A stretch of DNA of 64,000 nt from an uncultured Microbacteriaceae bacterium (GCA_947487835.1 CANKXX010000003.1:1-64000), one strand, 5' to 3'. Positions 17,849 through 26,939 are shown, numbered from the stretch's first letter. Notes: generated by a model not told the origin, from the letters alone. Made by a program: numbers and translations.

Positions 17849-18332
17849 CGCTCAGCGGGCGGTCGGGTGGGGCGGGTGGGGCGGGTGGGGGATGTCCCTG
17901 CCCAGGCAGCGGCGGCGAGTCACCCCCGTACCACCCGCCCCTGCCCAGGCAGCGGCGGCGAGTCACCCCCGCCCAATCGACCCTGCCCAGGCAGCGGCGG
18001 CGAGTAGCCCGTACCACCCGCCCCTGCCCAGGCAGCGGCTCCGTGCCCAGGGTGGACCTGGGCACCATGCCCGTGCCTGGGCAGGAACCGTGGGTGGGGA
18101 GGCTGCTTACGTCCCTTCGACAGGCTCAGGGACCGTGGAGACCGTGGGTGCGGCAGGCCTAGAGCTCCTGCGCGCGCCCGCTCCTGCCCAGGCAGAAGGA
18201 TCCTGCCCAGCTTCAAGCTGCGCAGGATCCTCGTGCCTGGGCAGGGGCCGTGGGACGCCCAGGCACTGGGCCGCTGCCTGGGCAGGGGCGCCGGCACGGC
18301 GGCACGGCCGAGGCGGCGGGGGCCGCGGAGGG
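17849..18332. repeat. Intergenic array of CTGCCCAGGCAG repeats
   Basis: This 484-base gap has no gene. Four tandem copies of an approximately 42-base unit, each beginning with CTGCCCAGGCAG, start at 17898, 17941, 17983 and 18024. The three full copies continue with a GGCGGCGAGT segment. More copies of the same 12-base near-palindrome occur at 18184 and, inverted, at about 18073, 18233 and 18274. At 18111-18133 there is GTCCCT-TCGACAGGCTC-AGGGAC, a dispersed repeat that recurs near 59,600-59,760 and 61,365. A hairpin with arms GGATCCTGC/GCAGGATCC lies at about 18199-18231. The array may act as a terminator between the convergent acs and RidA genes. Confidence 0.9.
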
Positions 18333-18806
18333 TCAGTCGATCGCGAAGACGACCTCGACCTCGACGGGCGAGTCCAGCGGGAGCACCGCGACGCCCACGG
18401 CGCTGCGGGCGTGCCGGCCGGCCTCGCCGAAAATCTCGCCCAGCGTCTCCGATGCGCCGTTGATGACGCCCGGCTGGCCGGTGAAGGACGGGTCGGACGC
18501 GACGAAGCCGGTGACCTTGACGACCCGGGTCACCCGGTCGAGGTCGCCGTCCAGCACGCCCGCGGCCGCGGCGAGCGCGTTCAGCGCGCACTGCCGCGCG
18601 TAGCCCTTGGCGCTCTCCGCACCGACGAGCCCGCTGCCCTCACCGACCTTGCCCGACTCCGGCAGCGCGCCGGAGACGAACGGCAGCTGGCCGGACGTGT
18701 AGAGGAGGCCGCCGTGGACGACGGCGGGCACGTAGGCGGCGACGGGCGCCGCCACCGCGGGCAGCTCGATGCCGAGCTCGGCGAGGCGGTCCGCGATCGC
18801 CCCCAT
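18333..18806 (-). CDS. RidA family protein (reactive enamine/imine deaminase-like)
   Basis: A 157-residue RidA/YjgF/YER057c family member. Proteins of this fold form trimers that hydrolyse reactive enamine/imine intermediates. The family segments are present (LLYTSGQLPFVSG near 35, ARQCALNALAAAAG near 91, and SAVGVAVLPLDSPVEVEVVF at the C terminus). In the last of these the usual catalytic Arg before the Ala/Val stretch is not obvious, so it may be an Rv3678c-type paralogue of unknown substrate. The start overlaps the stop of the DUF4177 gene (TGATG). Confidence 0.85.
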   Translation of the reverse strand: MGAIADRLAELGIELPAVAAPVAAYVPAVVHGGLLYTSGQLPFVSGALPESGKVGEGSGLVGAESAKGYARQCALNALAAAAGVLDGDLDRVTRVVKVTGFVASDPSFTGQPGVINGASETLGEIFGEAGRHARSAVGVAVLPLDSPVEVEVVFAID

Positions 18807-18985
18807 CAGGCCTGTCCCGCCGTCGCGACGGGACGCTTCAGGTAGGCGACGAGCCCGCCCTCGGGGCCCTGCACCACCTGCACCAGCTCCCAGCCCTCGG
18901 ATCCCCAGTTGTTGAGGATCGCGGCGGTGTTGTGGATCATGAGCGGAGTCGTCAGGTACTCCCAGGTGATACGTTCGGTGGGCAC
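18806..18985 (-). CDS. DUF4177 family small protein
   Basis: A 59-residue protein starting at GTG, with GAAGGAG five bases upstream. It begins VPTERITWEYLTTPL and contains NNWGSEGWELVQVVQGPEGG and LVAYLKRP, the pattern of the DUF4177 family. The function is unknown. It overlaps the RidA gene by one base and lies just upstream of the divergent ponA. The same small-gene/RidA pair lies close to ponA2 in mycobacteria (from memory). There a WhiB gene stands in between; none is present here. Confidence 0.85.
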   Translation of the reverse strand: MPTERITWEYLTTPLMIHNTAAILNNWGSEGWELVQVVQGPEGGLVAYLKRPVATAGQA

Positions 18986-19021
18986 GGCGGCTCCTTCGGT
19001 GGGGCGAGCTTTCAGGTGGGC

Positions 19022-19039
19022 GTACGGACGATCCCGTAC
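19022..19039. promoter_or_regulatory. Palindrome GTACGG-N6-CCGTAC before ponA
   Basis: An inverted repeat with six-base arms, ending 10 bases before the ponA ATG and within the ponA/DUF4177 divergent region. It could be an operator or an RNA hairpin near the ribosome site. A related perfect palindrome (CCGTACGTACGG) occurs at 37392. Confidence 0.4.
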
Positions 19040-19049
19040 TCTTGATCAT

Positions 19050-21560
19050 ATGTCTGCCCAAAATAAGGCGCCTCGTGGCGCGCTCGGAGCCGGGCTCGGC
19101 CTGCTCGGCATGAGTGCCCTGGCCGGAGTCCTCGTCACCGCCATGGTCACTCCCGCCATCGCCGTCACCGGCATGGCCGCGACCAACACCATCGGTGTGT
19201 TCGAGAACCTGCCCGACTACCTCGAGATCGAGAACCTCGCGGAGAAGACCGAGCTGTACGCGACCGAGGGCGGCAACCCGGTCAAGTTCGCCGAGTTCTT
19301 CGACCAGAACCGCGAAGAGGTGCCGTGGGACCAGGTGTCCCAGTTCGCGAAGGACGCGGCCATCGCCACGGAGGACCCGCGCTTCTACGAGCACGGCGGC
19401 GTCGACGTGCTCTCGGCGGCGCGCGCGGTCGTGCAGAACGCCACGAGCGGCAGCACCGAGAGCGGTGCGTCGACGATCACGATGCAGTACGTGAAGAACG
19501 TGCTCGTGCAGCAGGCGGAGAAGCTGCGCGTGACCGACCCCGAGGCCGGTGAGAAGGCCTACAAGGAGGCCACGGACACCAACATGAGCCGCAAGCTCAA
19601 AGAGATGCGCATGGCCATCGGTGTCGAGAAGAAGTACGACAAGGACACGATCCTCCTCGGCTACCTGAACATCGCGGGCTTCGGCGGCACGGTCTACGGC
19701 ATCGAGTCCGCGGCCCGCTACTACTACAGCGTCTCGGCGAAGGACCTCACGCTCGCGCAGGCTGCCAGCCTCATCGCGACCGTGAACAACCCGAACAATC
19801 TCCGGATCGACATCCCGGAGAACATCCCGGCCAACCAGGAACGGCGCGATCTCCTCCTGCGCAACATGCTCAAGGAGAACAAGATCAGCCAGCAGCAGCT
19901 GGACGAGGCGCTCGCCACCCCGGTCACGCCCGCGATCACGCCCGTGCAGAGCGGCTGCCTGAACTCCGCCGCGCCGTACTACTGCGACTTCGTGAAGTTC
20001 ACGATCCTCAACGACCCGGCCTTCGGACCGGACGCCGCCACCCGCGCCAACCTGCTGACCCGCGGCGGGCTTCAGGTCTACACGACGCTGAACCTCGACC
20101 TCCAGCGCGTCGCCGCGAAGAGCATGTCCGACGCCGTGCCCGCGAGCGTCGCCTGGGGCAACATCGGCGGCGCCGCCGTCTCCGTCGAGTCCGGCACCGG
20201 CCGCGTCATCGCCATGGCGCAGAACACCGCGTACGGCAACGCCGCGGACGTTCCGGGCACCACGAGCATCAACTTCAACACCGACAAGCAGTACGGCGGA
20301 TCCTCCGGCTTCCAGGTCGGATCGACCTACAAGTCGTTCACGCTGCTCGAGTGGCTGAAGTCCGGACACTCCCTCAACGAGGTCGTGCGCGCGTCGAAGG
20401 CCAACTGGACGGCCCGCGACTTCACCAACTCCTGCGGCGGGACCGTGACCGGCGCGTACAAGGTGACCAACGACACCGGCGGCACCGGCGGCAACATCAG
20501 CGCCCTCGAGGCGACGCGCCGCTCCGTCAACACCGGCTTCATCGCCATGGCGTCGGAGCTCGACATGTGCGACATCCGTCAGACCGCGCTCGACATGGGC
20601 ATCCACCAGGCCGACCCCGAGCGCGAGCTCAGCATGGTCGTCAGCGACATCCTCGGCTCCGGCGGCAACAACGTCGCCCCGCTGAGCATGGCCACCGCGT
20701 TCGCCGGCATCGCGAGCGGCGGCAGCGTCTGCACGCCCATCGCCATCGACCGCGTGCTCCTGCCGGACGGCAGCGAGATGGCGCCGCCGCAGAGCACCTG
20801 CAAGCAGGCCATCGATCCCGCGGTGGCGGGCACCGCCACCTACGCGCTGCAGCAGGCCGTCCTCAACGGAACCGGTACCGCGTCCAACCCGCGCGACGGC
20901 GTCGACATCATGGGCAAGACCGGCACCACCGACCGCGCGAAGGACACCTGGTTCGTCGGCTCGACCACCAAGGTCGCCACCGCCGTCTGGGTCGGCAACG
21001 TCACGGGTGACGTGAGCCTGCGCCGCTACCGCTTCCCCTCGGGAACCGCGGCGGACGCGCGTCACCGCATCTTCCGTCCGCTGATGACGGCCGTGAACGA
21101 CGTGTACGGCGGGGACAAGTTCCCCGGCCCGAGCCGCTCGCTCACGCGCTCGACCCGCATCGAGGTGCCGAACCTGATCGGCCGCACGGCCGACCAGGCC
21201 CGCGACCTCCTCGAGGGCGTCGGGCTCACCTACGCCGACGGCGGTTCGCAGGAGTCCGAGATCGACAGGGGCCTCGTGGCTGCCACGACCCCCGGTAACG
21301 GGGCCGCCGTGTCCAAGGGATCCACCGTGACCGTGTTCACGAGCAGCGGCCAGGCGACGGAGATCGCGGACGTCGTGGGCAATCCGACCGGAAGCGCCAA
21401 GCAGGAGCTCGAGGCGCAGGGCTACACGGTGAACGTGACGGAGGAGACGACGGAGGATCCGGAGCTCATCGACCGCGTGATCCGCACCGATCCCGCCGCC
21501 GGCACGGCCCGCAATCCCTCCGCGGGACCGGTGACCATGGTCATCGGTTCGGCCGACTAG
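19050..21560 (+). CDS. ponA: Class A penicillin-binding protein with PASTA domains
   Basis: An 836-residue bifunctional peptidoglycan synthase. After a membrane anchor at about 15-45 comes the glycosyltransferase domain, with ATEDPRFYEHGGVD (Glu108 catalytic) and GASTITMQYVKN. The transpeptidase domain follows with STYK at 425-428, SVN at 492-494 and KTG at 623-625. Two C-terminal PASTA repeats begin at about 706 (RIEVPNLIGRTADQA) and 770. The short cytoplasmic N terminus and PASTA tail resemble mycobacterial PonA2. The ATG at 19050 is chosen over the frame's upstream extension, which runs through the divergent promoter. It overlaps the phosphoesterase gene by one base. Confidence 0.95.
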   Translation: MSAQNKAPRGALGAGLGLLGMSALAGVLVTAMVTPAIAVTGMAATNTIGVFENLPDYLEIENLAEKTELYATEGGNPVKFAEFFDQNREEVPWDQVSQFAKDAAIATEDPRFYEHGGVDVLSAARAVVQNATSGSTESGASTITMQYVKNVLVQQAEKLRVTDPEAGEKAYKEATDTNMSRKLKEMRMAIGVEKKYDKDTILLGYLNIAGFGGTVYGIESAARYYYSVSAKDLTLAQAASLIATVNNPNNLRIDIPENIPANQERRDLLLRNMLKENKISQQQLDEALATPVTPAITPVQSGCLNSAAPYYCDFVKFTILNDPAFGPDAATRANLLTRGGLQVYTTLNLDLQRVAAKSMSDAVPASVAWGNIGGAAVSVESGTGRVIAMAQNTAYGNAADVPGTTSINFNTDKQYGGSSGFQVGSTYKSFTLLEWLKSGHSLNEVVRASKANWTARDFTNSCGGTVTGAYKVTNDTGGTGGNISALEATRRSVNTGFIAMASELDMCDIRQTALDMGIHQADPERELSMVVSDILGSGGNNVAPLSMATAFAGIASGGSVCTPIAIDRVLLPDGSEMAPPQSTCKQAIDPAVAGTATYALQQAVLNGTGTASNPRDGVDIMGKTGTTDRAKDTWFVGSTTKVATAVWVGNVTGDVSLRRYRFPSGTAADARHRIFRPLMTAVNDVYGGDKFPGPSRSLTRSTRIEVPNLIGRTADQARDLLEGVGLTYADGGSQESEIDRGLVAATTPGNGAAVSKGSTVTVFTSSGQATEIADVVGNPTGSAKQELEAQGYTVNVTEETTEDPELIDRVIRTDPAAGTARNPSAGPVTMVIGSAD

Positions 21561-22528
21561 TGGGCCTGCCCACCGCGATCACGAGAACCGCCGCGGTGCT
21601 CGGTGCCCTGTCGGGCATCGGCGCCGCGGCGTTCGCGTACGGGTCGCTCGTCGAGCGCAACCGGTTCACGCTCCGCAGGGTCACCGCCCCGGTGCTGCCC
21701 GACGGCGCCCGCCCCATCACGGTGCTGCATCTCTCCGACCTGCACATGGCGCCCTGGCAGCGGCGCAAGCAGGAGTGGATCCGCTCCCTTGCCGCCCTGA
21801 AGCCCGATCTCGTCGTCGACACCGGGGACAACACCGGGCACGAGCGCGGCATCGAGGGCGTCCAGCGGGCCCTCGAGGTGTTCGACGGCGTCCCGGGTGT
21901 CTTCGTGCACGGCTCGAACGACTACTACGGCCCCGTCCCGAAGAACCCGTTCACGTACTTCACCGGCCCGTCGCGGGGCACCCGGCGATCGCCGGACCTC
22001 GACGTCTCCCGGCTCGAGGCGCTGTACGACCGCCTCGGCTGGCTGAACCTGAACAACGCGGTCGGCGCGCTCGAGGTCAACGGGACGCACCTGGAGTTCC
22101 TCGGTGTGGACGACCCGCACCGTGAGCTGGATCGGCTGGCGCTGCTCCCCGGCGCGCTGGACGAGCTGCGCGAGAACGACGAGCTGTACGACCAGATCCC
22201 CGAGGGGGATGACGGCCGCAGTGTCGTGACGGTCGGCGTCGCCCACGCTCCCTACCGCCGCGTGCTCAACTCCTTCGTGACGCAGGGCGCGACGGTGATC
22301 TTCGCGGGCCACACGCACGGCGGCCAGGTCTGCGTGCCCGGCTACGGGGCGCTCGTGACGAACTGCGACATCCCCCACCGCCAGGTGAAGGGGCTGAGCA
22401 TCTGGACGCACGCGCTCAAGGCCGCGTACCTCAACGTGTCCGCCGGGCTCGGCACGTCGATCTACGCCCCGGTGCGGTTCGCGTGTCCGCCCGAGGCCAC
22501 GCTGCTCACCCTCACGCCCCTCCGCTAG
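21560..22528 (+). CDS. Membrane-anchored metallophosphoesterase (calcineurin-like)
   Basis: A 322-residue protein with a hydrophobic N-terminal anchor (about 8-30) and a two-metal phosphoesterase domain. Motifs are HLSDLHMA near 56, VVDTGDNTG near 83, HGSNDYY near 115 and FAGHTHGGQVC near 250. In GSNDYY the usual GNHD is changed to GSND. It is translationally linked to ponA (TAGTG overlap), as Rv3683 is to ponA2 in mycobacteria (from memory). A role in envelope metabolism is likely; the substrate is unknown. Confidence 0.88.
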   Translation: MGLPTAITRTAAVLGALSGIGAAAFAYGSLVERNRFTLRRVTAPVLPDGARPITVLHLSDLHMAPWQRRKQEWIRSLAALKPDLVVDTGDNTGHERGIEGVQRALEVFDGVPGVFVHGSNDYYGPVPKNPFTYFTGPSRGTRRSPDLDVSRLEALYDRLGWLNLNNAVGALEVNGTHLEFLGVDDPHRELDRLALLPGALDELRENDELYDQIPEGDDGRSVVTVGVAHAPYRRVLNSFVTQGATVIFAGHTHGGQVCVPGYGALVTNCDIPHRQVKGLSIWTHALKAAYLNVSAGLGTSIYAPVRFACPPEATLLTLTPLR

Positions 22529-22570
22529 CGGGCGTACCGAGAGGCCTCCCGGATCGGGTATCCTTATCAA

Positions 22571-22585
22571 GGCTCGTTACGAGCC
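22571..22585 (+). other. Short hairpin just before tRNA-Pro
   Basis: GGCTCG-TTA-CGAGCC is a perfect six-base-pair hairpin two bases before the tRNA. It could help 5' processing or be a weak terminator for the phosphoesterase gene. Confidence 0.4.
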
Positions 22586-22587
22586 GA

Positions 22588-22661
<74 letters not shown>

Positions 22662-22681
22662 CACACATGATCCTCGGATCG

Positions 22682-22717
22682 ACGGAAGGCCCCCTCCCTC
22701 GGGAGGGGGCCTTCCGT
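22682..22717 (+). terminator. Strong hairpin terminator after tRNA-Pro
   Basis: Perfect 17-base arms (ACGGAAGGCCCCCTCCC and its complement) with a two-base loop, followed by GTTCC rather than a clean T-run. It ends the tRNA transcript and may isolate the next gene. Confidence 0.85.
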
Positions 22718-22803
22718 GTTCCTCCCCTCCCTCACCGTGCCGGCGGGCCGCCCGACGCCGGCGCTCTCGGAAATCTTGTGGCGGGAACGGATACCGTGAC
22801 GGG

Positions 22804-23247
22804 ATGACCTCGACCCCCGCACTGCGTCGCACCGGCGCGGCGATCGGCCTCGTCTACGCGGCCCTGCTCGCGGTCATCGCATTCCAGCCGACCCCCGTCG
22901 GCCAGGGCGTCTACCCGTTCATCATCCGTTCGGTCACGCGGCTGCGGAATCTCGGGGCGCCGGACTGGGTGTCGTACACCTCGGTCGAGTTCACGGCGAA
23001 CATCCTGCTGTTCGTCCCGCTCGGCGCCATTCTCGTGCTGTTCGTCGGGCCGCGCCGCTGGTGGTGGGGACCGGTCGCCGGGTTCGTCATCTCGGGCTGC
23101 ATCGAGCTCGGGCAGCTGCTCTTCCTCTCCCACCGGGTGGCGACGATCAACGACGTCGTGGCCAACACGGCGGGCGCGCTCCTCGGCGCGGCCCTCACGG
23201 CGATCCTCGTGCTCCCGGTCACCCGGAGGCGGCACGCCCCAGCCTGA
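22804..23247 (+). CDS. VanZ-like family membrane protein
   Basis: A 147-residue protein with four hydrophobic segments and the VanZ pattern: EFTANILLFVPLGAILVLF near 60, SGCIELGQLLFL near 98 and INDVVANTAGALLGAAL near 117. VanZ proteins confer low-level teicoplanin resistance in enterococci; the actinobacterial members have no established role. A second VanZ-like protein is encoded at 55912-56493. It is preceded by the strong tRNA terminator, so it must have its own promoter. Confidence 0.85.
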   Translation: MTSTPALRRTGAAIGLVYAALLAVIAFQPTPVGQGVYPFIIRSVTRLRNLGAPDWVSYTSVEFTANILLFVPLGAILVLFVGPRRWWWGPVAGFVISGCIELGQLLFLSHRVATINDVVANTAGALLGAALTAILVLPVTRRRHAPA

Positions 23248-23365
23248 CTGGAAACCCCCATCCGTCGTTGACAGAACGGCGGAATCGGAGGAAAAACGTC
23301 GCTGAGGGTGAATCCCCAGACCGCGACGCCCGACGGTCAGCGCCCTTCCGATCGGAGGGGCCCGA

Positions 23366-25663
23366 GTGACCGCAGTCCGAAGCACCGTCGCCGCGCTCCT
23401 GGGCGCGGTTCTCGCCGTCTCCCCCGTTGCGCCCGCGGCCTCCGCGGCCGAGACCGTGGTCACGGTCGCGGTCGCCGCGGACACCTACACGAGCTCCTCC
23501 TCCCCATCGAGCGACTTCGGCACCAGCGCATCCCTCGGCATTTACGGGACGCCCGCGAGCACGGCCGTCCTCCGGTTCGTGCTGCCCTCTCCCCCGCCGG
23601 GCGCGACGCTGAGCGCCGCGGTGCTGCGGCTGCGCACGACGACGCTCTCCTCGGCCGGCTCCGCGAACGCGGCCACCGTCCGCACCGCCTCTGACGCCTG
23701 GACCGAGACGGGGACGACCTACGCCACCCGGCCGGCGGTCGGCCCCAGCGTGCTCGGTACGCTGCCCGGCGGTACCGCGCCGGGCACCGGCTACACCGTT
23801 CCGCTCGACCCATCCGCCCTCGCCCCGTCCGGCTCGATGAGCCTCGCCGTCCAGGGCACCGGCTCGGACAGCCTCTGGCTCGCCTCGCGGCAGTCCACGA
23901 CGGTGGCGTATCGGCCCGTGCTCCAGCTGACCTACACGGACGGCGGCACCGGCGACGTGAGCGCCCCCAGCGCGCCCACCGGCCTCACTGCGGCGGCGTC
24001 GGGCGGTACGGTCACCCTCGGCTGGGCCGCGTCGACCGACGACGTCGGCGTGACCGTGTACGTCGTGCACCGGTCCACCGTCGCCGGCTTCCCGGTCACC
24101 GCCGCGACCGTCATCGGGACGACGACGACGCGCTCCCTCACGGACCCCGGCAGGCCCGCGGGCATGTGGCATTACCGGGTGACCGCGACGGACGCCGCGG
24201 GCAACACCAGCCCGCCGTCGCCCTCCGCGTCCGCGAGCGTCCAGCCCGCTCCGGCGACCGAGACCCGGGTGACGCTCGCCCCGACCGCGGACACCTACAC
24301 GAGCTCGTCCTCACCGGGCAGCGACTACGGCGCGAGCACCTCGCTCGCCGCGTACGGCAGCCCGTCGATCACCTCGGTGCTGCGCTTCGTGCTGCCCGCC
24401 GCGCCCGCCGGCCAGCGGCTGACCGCCGCGACGCTCCGCATCCGCACCACGGCGCTCGGCTCGGCAGGCTCGACCACCGCGGCGACCGTGCGGACCGCGT
24501 CGGACGGCTGGCAGGAGACGGGCACGACCTATGCGACCCGGCCCGCCGTCGACGCCGCCGTGCTGGGGACGCTCCCCGGCGGGACGGCTCCGGGCACGGC
24601 GTACGCGATCCCGCTGGACGTCGGCCCGCTCGCCGGACGCTCCGGGTCGACGTCGTTCGCGCTGCAGGGCACCGGCTCGGACAGCCTGTGGTTCGCATCC
24701 CGGCAGTCGACCACCGCATCGGCCCGCCCGATGCTCGACCTGACCTTCACGGGTGAGGGCACCACCGCGGCCGCCGTGGTGATGGCCGTCGGGGACATCG
24801 CGTGCGAAGCACCGGTGACCGTCACGGCGACGACGTGCCGGCACGGGGACGTCGCCGATGTCGTGCGGGCCGGGGCGCCCGACCGCTTCGTCGCCCTCGG
24901 CGACCTGCAGTACCAGCGGGCGACGCTCGCGCAGTTCCTGGGCGCCGGCGCCTACCACGACACCTTCGGCTCCCTGAGGGACATCACGCTGCCCGTGCTC
25001 GGCAACCACGAGTACCTCGACGGCACCACCGGGTACTTCGACTACTTCACCGGCCCCGGCACGGTGTCCTCGGCGATCGGCACGCGGCCGGACGGCTACT
25101 ACGCCACCCGGATCGGGTCGTGGACCTTCCTGGGGCTCAACACCGAGTGCGGTGCGGGCGGGGTGTCCGGCGGATGCGCCGTGGGCAGCCCGCAGTACGA
25201 GTGGCTGAGGACGCAGCTCGCGGCGAGCACGACGTGCACGGTCGTCGCGGCGCACCGCCCGCGCTGGTCGACCGGCGCGAGCCACGGCTCCTACCCGCAG
25301 ATGGCGGCCCTGTGGGACCTGATGGCGGCGAACGGCGTCGACGTCGTGCTGTCCGGGCACAATCACGTGGCGGAGGTGTTCCGGCCGATCGGCGTCTCCG
25401 GTACGGGCACGACCCCGACGATGAGCCCGACCGGTATCCGCTCCTTCACCGCGGGCGGCGGAGGGTCGAGCATGCAGAACGTGACGGCGACGACCGATCC
25501 GCTGCTGCCCGCCCTCGTGGCACGCAGCCGGTCGGCGTACGGCCCGCTGAAGCTGACGCTCGGCGAGGGCAGCTACTCCTGGCAGTTCCTGCCCGTGCCC
25601 GGCATGACCCTGACGAACAACGGCACCACAGGGTCGTTCTCCGGCAGCGACACCTGCCACTGA
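23366..25663 (+). CDS. Secreted DNRLRE-FN3-DNRLRE-metallophosphoesterase protein
   Basis: A 765-residue exported protein starting at GTG (GGAGGGG five bases upstream). Order: signal peptide (1-28, ending ASAAE); a DNRLRE/CBM96-like domain (about 32-190); fibronectin type III (about 196-290); a second DNRLRE domain (about 300-465), closely similar to the first (DTYTSSSSP, TGTTYATRPAV and GTGSDSLW in both); and a calcineurin-like phosphoesterase with VMAVGDIAC, ALGDLQY, GNHEYLDG, AHRPRWS and SGHNHVAE. DNRLRE domains are associated with surface carbohydrate or matrix binding. It may act on extracellular phosphate esters such as teichoic acid, nucleotides or phytate. It converges on the LCP gene 29 bases away. 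Confidence 0.85.
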   Translation: MTAVRSTVAALLGAVLAVSPVAPAASAAETVVTVAVAADTYTSSSSPSSDFGTSASLGIYGTPASTAVLRFVLPSPPPGATLSAAVLRLRTTTLSSAGSANAATVRTASDAWTETGTTYATRPAVGPSVLGTLPGGTAPGTGYTVPLDPSALAPSGSMSLAVQGTGSDSLWLASRQSTTVAYRPVLQLTYTDGGTGDVSAPSAPTGLTAAASGGTVTLGWAASTDDVGVTVYVVHRSTVAGFPVTAATVIGTTTTRSLTDPGRPAGMWHYRVTATDAAGNTSPPSPSASASVQPAPATETRVTLAPTADTYTSSSSPGSDYGASTSLAAYGSPSITSVLRFVLPAAPAGQRLTAATLRIRTTALGSAGSTTAATVRTASDGWQETGTTYATRPAVDAAVLGTLPGGTAPGTAYAIPLDVGPLAGRSGSTSFALQGTGSDSLWFASRQSTTASARPMLDLTFTGEGTTAAAVVMAVGDIACEAPVTVTATTCRHGDVADVVRAGAPDRFVALGDLQYQRATLAQFLGAGAYHDTFGSLRDITLPVLGNHEYLDGTTGYFDYFTGPGTVSSAIGTRPDGYYATRIGSWTFLGLNTECGAGGVSGGCAVGSPQYEWLRTQLAASTTCTVVAAHRPRWSTGASHGSYPQMAALWDLMAANGVDVVLSGHNHVAEVFRPIGVSGTGTTPTMSPTGIRSFTAGGGGSSMQNVTATTDPLLPALVARSRSAYGPLKLTLGEGSYSWQFLPVPGMTLTNNGTTGSFSGSDTCH

Positions 25664-25692
25664 GTCGGACGGACCAGGCCCACCGACCGCGC

Positions 25693-26718
25693 TCAGTTCA
25701 TTGACTGGGCGCTGGGCGTGTAGTTCTGCAGCGTGTCCGTGCGGAAGGCCTCCTGCACGGTCGCGAGCTCGTCGAAGTCGAGGTTCACGATGGACTGGCC
25801 GTCCGGCGAGGTGCCCGTGCCCGCGGTGGGCGCCGTGAAGAAGGTGATGTCGTCGGAGCGCAGGGAACGGAGCTCGAAGCCCAGCCCGGCGACGTACCGG
25901 GAGTCGAGCGCGCCGTCGACCTTGAGGAAGGGCGAGATCGCGGACACGGTGGCGCCGATCTTGGCGGGGTCCGTGAGCGTGTCGCGGCTGAGCAGCTTGC
26001 CCATCACGGCCTTCAGGTAGATCTGCTGGTTGCGGGCGCGCTGGAAGTCGCCGTCCGCGAAGGCGTAGCGCTCGCGCACGAAGGCGAGCGCCTCCTCGCC
26101 GTTCAGGTCCACCTTCCCCTGCGGGAAGTAGGCGCCCTCGAGGTGGCGGGGGCTGAACGGGATCGGATTGTCCACCTCGACGCCGCCGAGCGCGTCGGTC
26201 AGCCCCTTGAAGCCCTCGAAGTCGATGATCGCGACGTGGTCGATGCGGGCGGAGATAAGGCTCTCCACGGTCTGCACGACGAGCGGCACGCCGCCGAGCG
26301 AGAGCGCCGCGTTCACCTTCGCCTCGCCGCGGCCCGGGATCTCGACCCAGCTGTCGCGCATGATCGACATCACGTAGGCGCGCTTGCGGTCCGCGGGGAT
26401 GTGCAGGACCATGATCGCGTCCGAGCGCTGGCCGCGGAGCTCGTCGATGTCCTCGTCCACGGCCCCGCGCGTGTCCGAGCCGAGCAGGAGGATGTTCTGC
26501 GAGACCGCGTCGGTGCCCTCGGTGACCGCGACGGGCGGACGGCTCGTCTCGTCCGGGAAGGCCTCCTCGATCTTCTCCGTGCTGTCGTCGAAGGTCCGGG
26601 ACAGGGTGAAGGCGTAGGTGCCGACGACCGCGGCGATGATGACGGCGAGCACGCCGAGCACGATCAGGGTGTTGCGCAGCCAGTGGGATCGGTGCGGTGT
26701 GCGTTCGGCCTCGGTCAT
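25693..26718 (-). CDS. LytR-CpsA-Psr (LCP) family cell-wall polymer transferase
   Basis: A 341-residue membrane-anchored enzyme of the family that attaches polyprenyl-linked glycopolymers to peptidoglycan. After a short cytoplasmic tail and one helix (about 15-38), the LCP domain shows DAIMVLHIPADRKRAYVMS and MRDSWVEIPG near 120. It also shows KVNAALSLGGVPLVVQTVE and IDFEGFKGLTDALGGVEV near 170, with the conserved Asp and Arg residues of the pyrophosphate site. The second Met of the frame (26718) is chosen because a -10-like TTGAAT lies about six bases upstream, suggesting a leaderless message; 26730 is the alternative. It may act on polymers made by the exopolysaccharide locus. Confidence 0.9.
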   Translation of the reverse strand: MTEAERTPHRSHWLRNTLIVLGVLAVIIAAVVGTYAFTLSRTFDDSTEKIEEAFPDETSRPPVAVTEGTDAVSQNILLLGSDTRGAVDEDIDELRGQRSDAIMVLHIPADRKRAYVMSIMRDSWVEIPGRGEAKVNAALSLGGVPLVVQTVESLISARIDHVAIIDFEGFKGLTDALGGVEVDNPIPFSPRHLEGAYFPQGKVDLNGEEALAFVRERYAFADGDFQRARNQQIYLKAVMGKLLSRDTLTDPAKIGATVSAISPFLKVDGALDSRYVAGLGFELRSLRSDDITFFTAPTAGTGTSPDGQSIVNLDFDELATVQEAFRTDTLQNYTPSAQSMN

Positions 26719-26789
26719 TGCACCATTCAACCGCAGGCGGGATCGGAGATGGCGTAACGCCGTCCCCCCGTCCAGGGCACGGTCTCTGC

Positions 26790-26812
26790 ACCCCCGGAAG
26801 GGGGTTTTGACA
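26790..26812 (+). promoter_or_regulatory. Palindrome ACCCCCGGAAGGGGGT abutting a TTGACA box
   Basis: A perfect 16-base C-run/G-run inverted repeat (26790-26805) ends one base before TTGACA (26807-26812), upstream of the HTH gene. No matching -10 is found at 17 bases (GACGCT is there), so the promoter itself is not certain. It resembles the sites before the beta-helix and sensor-kinase genes. Confidence 0.5.
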
Positions 26813-26939
26813 ACATATATGGCACCTGTGACGCTTATGTCAGTAGCCCACCCGAATCGGCTGCAGCACTGAAGCTCCTGGTCCTTCAGCGAATCTCATC
26901 CCTGTCTTTCACGTGACGATCCCGAAAGAGAAGTCTGAA

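Noticed and set aside
17898-18035. Evenly spaced repeats considered as a CRISPR array
   Set aside because: Spacers are nearly identical to each other, units are only four, and no cas gene is nearby.
18333-21065. Minus-strand frame of 910 codons opposite ponA
   Set aside because: Only its last 157 codons (RidA) are real; the rest is antisense to a fully recognised penicillin-binding protein.
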